Below, in pieces: positions 23,250 through 32,032 of a DNA stretch of 32,032 bases; the first letter of the stretch is position 1; every line of letters starts with the position of its first letter. The stretch is from Intrasporangium chromatireducens Q5-1 (GTDB lineage Bacteria > Actinomycetota > Actinomycetes > Actinomycetales > Dermatophilaceae): contig NZ_AWQS01000024.1 of the NCBI RefSeq assembly GCF_000576575.1, positions 1 through 32,032 of the forward strand, in the 5' to 3' direction. The notes under the pieces are model-generated. The model did not search any database and was not told the DNA's origin. It saw only the letters and a program-made list of their open reading frames with translations. The position numbers and the translations under genes were made by a program.

Positions 23250-23959
23250 CGAACGTCCTCGAGGTCAAGGACCTCGTCGTCAACTACGGCAAGGTCGAGG
23301 CGCTCAAGGGCCTCAGCCTCACCGTCGGCGCCGCCGAGACGGTGTCCCTGCTCGGCAACAACGGGGCCGGCAAGTCCACGACGGTCGGCACCATCTCCGG
23401 CGTCGTCCGCGCGGGGAGCGGCTCGGTCACCGCCTTCGGCAAGGACGTGACGAACGCCAAGCCGTGGGACCTCGTCGAGATGGGGATCATCCATGTGCCC
23501 GAGGGGCGCCGGATCTTCTCGCGGCTCACGGTCCACGAGAACCTCCAGATCGGTGGCTACACCGTCACGGACGGCAAGGCGATCGACACCCGCATCAAGG
23601 AGGTGTACGAGCTGCTTCCTCGGCTGGCCGAGCGGCGCAACCAGCAGGGCGGCACCCTCTCCGGCGGTGAGCAGCAGATGCTCGCGATCGGCCGCGCGAT
23701 GATCGCGGCCCCCCGGCTGCTCATGCTCGACGAGCCGTCGATGGGCCTGGCCCCGCTCATGGTCGCCCAGGTGATGGACGTCGTCCGCTCGATCACCGAG
23801 CAGGGCACCGCGGTCCTGCTCATCGAGCAGAACGCCCGGGCCGCCCTCAAGGTCGCGAGCCGCGGCTACGTGCTCGACTCGGGCACCGTGACGATCGAAG
23901 GGTCCGCGGACGAGCTGCGGGCCGACCCGCGAGTCGTGGAGGCCTACCTTGGCGCGTGA
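23246..23959 (+). CDS. LivF-type ABC transporter ATP-binding protein
   Basis: A 237-residue ATPase of normal LivF length. Walker A is LLGNNGAGKST, the signature LSGGEQQMLAIGRA, and Walker B LLMLDEPSMGLAP, the last with the LivF-typical SMGLAP. It starts with GTG overlapping the LivG-type stop (GTGA) and ends 11 bases inside the following racemase-family gene, so all transporter genes and that enzyme should be co-translated. Confidence 0.94.
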   Translation: MTNVLEVKDLVVNYGKVEALKGLSLTVGAAETVSLLGNNGAGKSTTVGTISGVVRAGSGSVTAFGKDVTNAKPWDLVEMGIIHVPEGRRIFSRLTVHENLQIGGYTVTDGKAIDTRIKEVYELLPRLAERRNQQGGTLSGGEQQMLAIGRAMIAAPRLLMLDEPSMGLAPLMVAQVMDVVRSITEQGTAVLLIEQNARAALKVASRGYVLDSGTVTIEGSADELRADPRVVEAYLGA

Positions 23960-25013
23960 GCTGCCGGTCGAGTTCGTGACGGACGACTACCACACGGCCG
24001 GGGAGCCCTTCCGGATCGTCGCCTCCGGCGCCGTGCCGCTCAGTGCTCCCACCGTGGCCGACAAGCGCGTGGAGGCGCTCTCGAGCGAGAAGGTCCAGCA
24101 GGTCCGGCAGCTGCTGTGCAGCGAGCCGCGCGGGCACGCCGACATGTACGGCGGGTTCGTCACGGAGCCCGACGACGACGGTGCCGACCTCGGCGTCCTC
24201 TTCTGGCACAAGGACGGCTTCTCCACGGCGTGCGGCCATGGCACCATCGCCCTCGGCACGTGGGCCGTCGAGACCGGCCTCGTTCCGACCCAGGAGTCCG
24301 GCACCCGGGACGTCGTCATCGACGTCCCGTCCGGCCGGGTCACCGCCCGAGTTGCCTTCGCGCGCAACGAGGTCGAGAACGTCTCGTTCATCAACGTGCC
24401 CAGCTGGGTGCACTCCCGGGGCATCGACGTGGTGACCGGCCGTGGCGCCGTGACGTGCGACATCGTCTTCGGAGGGGCCATGTATGCCGCTGTGCCGGCT
24501 GCCGCTGTCGGCCTCCGTGTGCGGCCGGCCGACCTGACCGACCTGATCCGCGCCGGCCGAGAGATCAAGGACGCCCTCAACGCCGCGGGGGCTGCGGAGC
24601 ACCCGAGCGACCCCCGCCTCTCGGGGATCTACGGGACCATCTTCTACGAGGACGTCGACCCCACCGACGACGCGGCGAAGGAGGCCTTCGAGGGCCTCGG
24701 CGCCGACGGAGCCGTGCACCAGCGCAACGTCGTGGTCTTCGCCGACGGCGAGGTCGACCGCTCGCCGTGTGGCTCGGGCACCGCCGCGCGGGTCGCGCAG
24801 CTCACCCTCGACGGGGACCTGGCGGACGGGCAGGTGCTGGTCCACGACTCCATCGTCGGCGGCCGCTTCCGGGCGCGCGCCGTCGAGCGTGTCCGGGTCG
24901 ACGGGCAGGACGCGGTCGTGCCCGAGGTCACGGGGACCGCCCACCGGTTCGGGCACGGGTCGTTCGTCATTGACCCGCGTGACGAGCTCGTGCCCGGTTT
25001 CGTGTTGCGGTGA
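23949..25013 (+). CDS. Proline racemase family protein, second paralogue
   Basis: A 354-residue member of the proline racemase superfamily, distinct from the copy at 17966. Both cysteines are kept: C95 in FSTACGHGTIALG and C274 in DRSPCGSGTAAR. The N-terminal DYHTAGEPFRIV and RGHADMYGG resemble, from memory, the trans-3-hydroxy-L-proline dehydratase branch, but that branch usually has Thr at the second site. It is therefore more likely an epimerase or racemase, perhaps for another hydroxyproline isomer or proline. The best start is TTG at 23949, overlapping the LivF-type gene by 11 bases; GTG at 23976 is an alternative. The 10-mer repeat lies at 24482. Confidence 0.85.
   Translation: MARELPVEFVTDDYHTAGEPFRIVASGAVPLSAPTVADKRVEALSSEKVQQVRQLLCSEPRGHADMYGGFVTEPDDDGADLGVLFWHKDGFSTACGHGTIALGTWAVETGLVPTQESGTRDVVIDVPSGRVTARVAFARNEVENVSFINVPSWVHSRGIDVVTGRGAVTCDIVFGGAMYAAVPAAAVGLRVRPADLTDLIRAGREIKDALNAAGAAEHPSDPRLSGIYGTIFYEDVDPTDDAAKEAFEGLGADGAVHQRNVVVFADGEVDRSPCGSGTAARVAQLTLDGDLADGQVLVHDSIVGGRFRARAVERVRVDGQDAVVPEVTGTAHRFGHGSFVIDPRDELVPGFVLR
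24482..24491 (+). repeat. 10-mer version of the repeat in the second racemase gene
   Basis: GTATGCCGCT in frame as M-Y-A-A-V, with a TAT tyrosine codon. Confidence 0.55.
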
Positions 25014-25044
25014 GCTGACGGTTCCGAGAGACAGGGGAGACTGG

Positions 25045-25767
25045 ATGGGCACATCGGTGAAGGCGGAGGAGGCGCCGCTTCGGCTGCCGAGCTTCGACAC
25101 TCGGGCGAACCTGCGCCAGCAGGTCGCCGAGACCCTCCGCGCGCTGCTCATCACCGGTCAGATGCGACCGGGTCACGTCTACTCCGCACCGAAGCTGGCG
25201 GCCGAGTTCGGCGTCTCCGCGACGCCGGTCCGCGAGGCGATGCTCGACCTCGTGAGCGAGGGGCTCGTCGAGGTCGTCCGCAACAAGGGCTTCCGGGTCA
25301 CCCAGCTCGACGACCACGAGCTGGACGCCCTGGCGGAGCTGCGCGGCCTCATCGAGGTGCCGGTCATGGGCATGGTGGCGGAGCAGTGCGAGGGTCGCAT
25401 CGCGACGGCCGTCGAGAAGCTGCGGCCGCTGGCGCACCGGATCACCAAGGCTGCTGCCACGAACGACCTGATCACCTACACCGAGGCGGACACCGAGTTC
25501 CACACCCGATTCCTCGCGCTGCACGGCAACGAGCACGTCGTGGCGGTCGTGCGCGACATGCGCCACCGGTCTCGGCTCTATGGCCTCGAGGCCCTCGCCG
25601 GCGCGGGAGTCCTCGCCCAGATGTCCGAGGAGCACGAGCAGATGGTCGACGCCGCGCTGCGCCGGGACGGCGAGCAGATGCGCCGGCTCATGTCGCAGCA
25701 CATCGGTCACATCCGGTCCACCTGGGCCGGGCGGGCGACGGCAGCCGCTTCCGGCGCCGGCGGCTGA
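25045..25767 (+). CDS. GntR-family regulator with FCD domain
   Basis: 240 residues. The N-terminal winged helix (about 20-85) has ITGQMRPGHVYSAPKLAAEFGVSATPVREAMLDL split by turns and a wing at GFRVTQL. An all-helical FCD ligand-binding domain follows (about 95-220), with the metal/ligand residues in EADTEFHTRF, SEEHEQM and SQHIGHI. The ATG is preceded by GGGGAG. It closes the transporter operon, 31 bases after the second racemase gene. FCD regulators of sugar-acid and amino-acid catabolism usually repress from palindromes, so the three operators in this window are its likely targets. The inducer is probably hydroxyproline or a pathway intermediate, which is inference. Confidence 0.93.
   Translation: MGTSVKAEEAPLRLPSFDTRANLRQQVAETLRALLITGQMRPGHVYSAPKLAAEFGVSATPVREAMLDLVSEGLVEVVRNKGFRVTQLDDHELDALAELRGLIEVPVMGMVAEQCEGRIATAVEKLRPLAHRITKAAATNDLITYTEADTEFHTRFLALHGNEHVVAVVRDMRHRSRLYGLEALAGAGVLAQMSEEHEQMVDAALRRDGEQMRRLMSQHIGHIRSTWAGRATAAASGAGG
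25742..25766. terminator. Possible terminator hairpin at the end of the regulator gene
   Basis: CAGCCGC (25742-25748) pairs with GCGGCTG (25760-25766), with a GC-rich palindromic loop. It lies in the last codons of the regulator gene, and the convergent MBL gene ends 10 bases further on. Confidence 0.4.
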
Positions 25768-25776
25768 CCCGCGCCG

Positions 25777-26439
25777 TCACCAGCCGCGGTCGCGCCACTC
25801 CTGCAGGTGCGGCCGCTCGGCCCCGAGCGTCGAGTCGTTACCGTGACCGGGGTAGAACCACGTGTCGTCGCCGTAGACGCCGAAGACACGGGTGGCGACG
25901 TCGTCGATGAGCGACGCGAAGCTCTGGCCCGGATGGTTCGTCGCGCCGACGCCTCCCGGGAAGAGGGAGTCCCCGGTGAAGAGGTGCACGGTGCCGTCGA
26001 CGTCGTGGTAGGCCAGCGCGATCGAGCCCGGGGTGTGACCGCGCAGGTGGACGACGTCGAGGTGGACGTCGCCGAAGCGGACCCGGTCCCCGTGGTCGAC
26101 GGGCACGTCGACGGGCACCGGCAGCGCCTCGGCGTCGTCGCGACCGGCGACGGTCCGGGCCGCGGTGCGGCTGACCACCTCCGGCAGCGCGCGAACGTGG
26201 TCCCAGTGCTGGTGGGTCGTCACGACCGTCCCCAGGCCGTCGCCTCCCGCGGCGACGAGCTCCATGATGCGGTCCGGTTCGTCGGCGGCGTCGATGAGCA
26301 GCTGCTCACCGGTGCCGTGGCAGGTGAGCAGGTAGACGTTGTTGTGCATCTGCGACACGGCGAGCTTGCGGATGGTGAGCTGCTCGAGCTCGCGCACGTC
26401 TGGGGGACCGCCGGGGGTCACGCTGCCGGTGTAGGTCAT
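25777..26439 (-). CDS. MBL-fold metallohydrolase (glyoxalase II-like)
   Basis: 220 residues with the metallo-beta-lactamase fold: THQHWDH (H76, H78, D80, H81), LRGHTPGSIAL, LFTGDSLFPGG and YPGHGNDSTLG supply the di-metal site. It resembles hydroxyacylglutathione hydrolases; in an organism with mycothiol, the natural thiol ester would be a mycothiol conjugate. It starts three bases after the stop of the MDMPI gene, which it follows in the operon. Position next to uvrA matches what I recall for the M. tuberculosis homologue (Rv1637c). Confidence 0.9.
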   Translation of the reverse strand: MTYTGSVTPGGPPDVRELEQLTIRKLAVSQMHNNVYLLTCHGTGEQLLIDAADEPDRIMELVAAGGDGLGTVVTTHQHWDHVRALPEVVSRTAARTVAGRDDAEALPVPVDVPVDHGDRVRFGDVHLDVVHLRGHTPGSIALAYHDVDGTVHLFTGDSLFPGGVGATNHPGQSFASLIDDVATRVFGVYGDDTWFYPGHGNDSTLGAERPHLQEWRDRGW

Positions 26440-26442
26440 CGC

Positions 26443-27150
26443 TCAGAACCCCTTCGGCAGCTCGGGCAGCGCGTCCTCGGAGGTCACGTCGCGGCCGTCC
26501 TGCCGGAGCAGCCAACGCAGCATCCCCGCACGCGGACCGGTGACGTCGGTGCCTCCGTCGCCGACGACGAGGTGGTCACCCTCCGCCGTGTCGATCGTGA
26601 GCCCCGGAGCGCTGGGCGTCGCGCCCAGCCGCTTCGCCGCGTCGCGGAGGAAGAGCTCGGAGAGGTCGTCGTTGCCGATGTCCTCGAAGCCGAACCCGGC
26701 GTCGAGGTCGATGTGGTGGATGACGACCTCGCGCAGTCGCATGAAGGGCAGCCGCGCCGCATAGACCCGTTCCCCGCCGGGCGTCCGCTCGAAGGTGACG
26801 TCCTTGAGCTCGTGCGGGTGGATCGCCTCGAGGTACGGCGCCAGCTCGGCCGCCGTGTGGCGCACGTCGTCGACGAGCTCGCGGGCCGAGCGACGTGCCC
26901 CCGCCTCGATCTCGGCGTCCCGCTCGGCCTGGCCGGCATACATCGCCTCGCCCGAGCCCGTCGTCGCCGCCCGGGCGGCGCGGGCGATGCCCTCGGCGTT
27001 GCGGGCGACGTGGGCGAGGACGTGTCCCCGGCTCCATCCCTCGCAGAGCGACGCCCCTCGCACGTCCTCGTCGGTGAGCGAGGCTGCGGTCGTCATGAGC
27101 CGGTCGGTCTGCTCGTTAACGAGCAGGGCTGTCACGTCACTTTGGTCCAT
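26443..27150 (-). CDS. Maleylpyruvate isomerase family mycothiol-dependent enzyme (DinB-like)
   Basis: 235 residues: an N-terminal DinB/MDMPI helical bundle with [14 protein letters not shown] (H43, H47) and [12 protein letters not shown] as the metal-binding histidines, and a C-terminal MDMPI_C-like domain ending in the weakly conserved [15 protein letters not shown]. Members use mycothiol as co-substrate in isomerase or S-transferase reactions. The exact substrate is unknown. The ATG follows AAGGAG closely and lies within the last codons of the GH15 gene, overlapping it by 14 bases; the MBL gene follows. Confidence 0.88.
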   Translation of the reverse strand: MDQSDVTALLVNEQTDRLMTTAASLTDEDVRGASLCEGWSRGHVLAHVARNAEGIARAARAATTGSGEAMYAGQAERDAEIEAGARRSARELVDDVRHTAAELAPYLEAIHPHELKDVTFERTPGGERVYAARLPFMRLREVVIHHIDLDAGFGFEDIGNDDLSELFLRDAAKRLGATPSAPGLTIDTAEGDHLVVGDGGTDVTGPRAGMLRWLLRQDGRDVTSEDALPELPKGF

Positions 27151-28960
27151 GGGACTCCTTTCCGAGTGCCTCCGACAGCGCCAGCGCGGCGCCGACGAGG
27201 GTCAGGTGCGAGAACGCCTGGGGGAAGTTGCCCACCATACGGTTGCCGACGGGGTCGTACTCCTCGGACAACAGGCCCACGTCGTTGCAGAGCCCGACGA
27301 GCCGGTCCATGAGGGCCGTCGCCTCGTCGAGCATGCCCGCCTTCGCGTAGGCCTGGACAAGCCAGAACGAGCAGGCCAGGAACGGGTGCTCGTCACCGGC
27401 GAGGCCGTCGACCCCGCTCTGGGTCCGGTAGCGCATCACGAGGCCGTGCGGCATGAGGTCACGCTCCACGGCCCGGATCGTGCCGATCATCTTTGGGTCG
27501 TCACCGGGCAGGAACCCGACGCTCGAGATGACGAGCAGCGAGGCGTCGACCTCGGTCGAGCCGTAGTACTGGACGAAGGTCTGGCGCTCCTCGTCCCAGC
27601 CGTTCGCCAGGACCTCGTCGCGCACCTTGTCCCGCAGCTCGCGCCACGTGTCGACCGGTCCCGGGAAGCCGAGCTCCTCGACCGCCCGGACGGCACGGTC
27701 GAAGGCCGCCCACACCATGACCCGCGAGTGGGTGAACTTGCGGACCGGACCGCGGATCTCCCAGAGGCCGTTGTCCGCCTCCTCCCAGTGCTCCGCGAGG
27801 TTGTCGACCAGGGCACGCTGCAGGTCCCACGCCTCCTTGTTCTCCTCCATCCCGCGCAACCGGGCGTCGTGGAGGGCAATCATCACCTCGCCGAGGACGT
27901 CGGTCTGGCGTTGGTCGACGGCGGCGTTGCCGATGCGGACCGGCTGCGAGGAGGCATAGCCGGGCAGGAAGTCGAGGGTGCGCTCGGGCAGCTCCCGGCT
28001 GCCGTCGACGCAGTACATGATCTGCAGGTCCTCGGGGTCGCCGGCCACGGCCCGCATGAGCCAGCCACGCCACAGCTTGGCCTCGTCGGTGTAGCCGCAG
28101 CCGACGAGCGCCTCGAGGCTGAGGGCCGCGTCGCGCAGCCAGCAGTACCGGTAGTCCCAGTTCCGCTCGCCGCCGAAGTCCTCGGGCAGCGAGGTCGTCA
28201 CGGCGGCCACGATGCCACCGGTGACGCCGTGGCTCAGCATGCGCAGGACGAGCAGGGACCGGGTGACGGCCGCCGCGTAGGGGCCGTCGTAGTGCGCCCG
28301 GCGCACCCAGTCGTTGCTCGTCCTGATTGTTTGCTCGACCCGGCTGCGCACGGTGAGCGGGGCGGGCACGGGCAGGTGGCTGCGGAACCACGTCGTCGAG
28401 AAGGTGAGGATGTCGTCGGCAGCCACGTCGAACTCGTCGACGTGGCGCCCGTCCTCGGCACGGGGGAGCCGCGTGCCGCGCAGGACGAGCATGTCCGGTC
28501 CCGCAATGGCGGTGATGATCCGGTGCTTCTGGCCCTCCCGGTCCTCGGTGTGCCGCGTGATCCAGGGGCGGGTCCTGCCGTAGCCGAAGCGGACGATCCA
28601 CTCGTGCCGCATCCGCACGGTCCCCTCGAGGCCCTCGACGACCCGCAGCACGTCGGCACGCTGGTCGGCGATCGGCATGAGGTCGACGACCCGGACCTTG
28701 CCGGTGTCGGTCTCGTGGATCGTCTCGAGGACGAAGCTGCCTTCGAGGTAGCGGCGGGTGGTGCGGGCGTTGTCGTCGGCGGGGCCGAGCAGCCACCGCC
28801 CGTTCTCCCGGGTGCCGAGCAGCGCCGCGAAGCACGCGTGCGAGTCGAAGCGGGGCAGGCACAGCCAGTCGATCGATCCGCGCCGGCTCACGAGAGCTGC
28901 GGTGCCGAGGTCGCCGAGCACGGCGTAGTCCTCGATGGGCGTCGACGTGATGGCAGCCAT
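27137..28960 (-). CDS. Glycoside hydrolase family 15 (glucoamylase/trehalase-like)
   Basis: A 607-residue cytoplasmic GH15 protein. An N-terminal beta-sandwich ([29 protein letters not shown]) leads to the (alpha/alpha)6 barrel: [21 protein letters not shown] for substrate binding, NGLWEIRG around the presumed general acid, and [24 protein letters not shown] split here as the second catalytic region. The closest known activity for this actinobacterial type is trehalase, with glucoamylase or dextranase-like action as alternatives. There is no signal peptide. ATG at 28960; a weak CATACT lies 8 nt upstream. It is first in a three-gene operon with the MDMPI and MBL genes. Confidence 0.9.
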   Translation of the reverse strand: MAAITSTPIEDYAVLGDLGTAALVSRRGSIDWLCLPRFDSHACFAALLGTRENGRWLLGPADDNARTTRRYLEGSFVLETIHETDTGKVRVVDLMPIADQRADVLRVVEGLEGTVRMRHEWIVRFGYGRTRPWITRHTEDREGQKHRIITAIAGPDMLVLRGTRLPRAEDGRHVDEFDVAADDILTFSTTWFRSHLPVPAPLTVRSRVEQTIRTSNDWVRRAHYDGPYAAAVTRSLLVLRMLSHGVTGGIVAAVTTSLPEDFGGERNWDYRYCWLRDAALSLEALVGCGYTDEAKLWRGWLMRAVAGDPEDLQIMYCVDGSRELPERTLDFLPGYASSQPVRIGNAAVDQRQTDVLGEVMIALHDARLRGMEENKEAWDLQRALVDNLAEHWEEADNGLWEIRGPVRKFTHSRVMVWAAFDRAVRAVEELGFPGPVDTWRELRDKVRDEVLANGWDEERQTFVQYYGSTEVDASLLVISSVGFLPGDDPKMIGTIRAVERDLMPHGLVMRYRTQSGVDGLAGDEHPFLACSFWLVQAYAKAGMLDEATALMDRLVGLCNDVGLLSEEYDPVGNRMVGNFPQAFSHLTLVGAALALSEALGKESHGPK

Positions 28961-28969
28961 GACACCCGA

Positions 28970-28981
28970 GTATGCCGCTCA
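28970..28981 (+). repeat. 12-mer repeat copy between GH15 and uvrA genes
   Basis: GTATGCCGCTCA in the GH15 upstream region, nine bases from its start codon. On the minus strand it overlaps the CATACT (28969-28974) that could be the GH15 -10. Confidence 0.7.
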
Positions 28982-29079
28982 GCCCGCTCGGGCGTGCTGA
29001 CACCGTCCGGGGGTGGCGCCTTTCGCGGCCCCTCGCGGCCCCTCCGGCCGCGCGGGCGGGCAGTGTCGGTGGCGGCACT

Positions 29080-29085
29080 TACCAT
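29080..29085 (+). promoter_or_regulatory. -10 element of leaderless uvrA promoter
   Basis: TACCAT, 7 nt, then GTG at 29093. The ATG at 29084 sits inside this hexamer, which argues against it as the start. Confidence 0.5.
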
Positions 29086-29092
29086 GGAGCGC

Positions 29093-32032
<2,940 letters not shown>

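Noticed and set aside
29026-29046. Short direct repeat (CGCGGCCCCT twice) before uvrA
   Set aside because: Ten bases in a low-complexity GC stretch; not convincing as a site.

Overview
The window is about 32 kb of very GC-rich DNA from an actinobacterium. Three things point there: the gene order polA, rpsA, coaE, uvrB ... MBL hydrolase, uvrA, which I recall as similar in Mycobacterium tuberculosis; a CoaE fused to a GrpB domain; and a mycothiol-type (MDMPI) enzyme. Frequent GTG starts and leaderless -10 elements agree. A member of the Micrococcales (Intrasporangiaceae-like) is my best guess, but that is inference. The window holds 24 protein genes, with uvrA cut by the right edge. I see no tRNA, rRNA, insertion sequence, prophage or CRISPR array, and no gene-free stretch longer than 300 bases.

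Left part (1-12.2 kb), housekeeping: a hotdog thioesterase diverges from polA; then a convergent SAM methyltransferase, rpsA with its own sigma70-type promoter and a hairpin-rich leader, a glycerophosphodiesterase, coaE-grpB, uvrB, a TerC-family membrane protein behind a yybP-ykoY (manganese) riboswitch, and a convergent NlpC/P60 peptidase.

Middle part (12.3-25.8 kb), a 4-hydroxyproline catabolic island: alpha-ketoglutarate semialdehyde dehydrogenase diverges from a three-gene D-hydroxyproline dehydrogenase (DAO-type FAD subunit, small 2Fe-2S subunit, FAD/BFD subunit). Next come a DapA-like deaminase and a proline-racemase-family epimerase. Then follow a five-gene LIV-type ABC importer, a second racemase-family paralogue and a GntR/FCD regulator. 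Together these supply every step from trans-4-hydroxy-L-proline to 2-oxoglutarate plus uptake and control. Three AT-rich palindromes (13966-13981, 16964-16980, 19070-19083), each overlying a TANNNT -10 box in front of one transcription unit, are the likely operators of the island's own regulator.

Right part (25.8-32 kb), housekeeping again: a minus-strand operon of GH15 glucoamylase/trehalase-like hydrolase, mycothiol-type DinB/MDMPI protein and MBL hydrolase, then uvrA on the plus strand. The island therefore appears to sit inside a conserved uvrB-uvrA neighbourhood.

Two scattered signals cross gene boundaries. A 12-mer (GTATGCCGCTCA and its complement) occurs six times exactly, plus shorter copies, in coding and non-coding DNA, and where coding it uses TAT or ATA codons that look out of place in this GC-rich sequence. 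A leaderless promoter arrangement (TANNNT, 6-7 nt, start codon) fixes the starts of six housekeeping genes.
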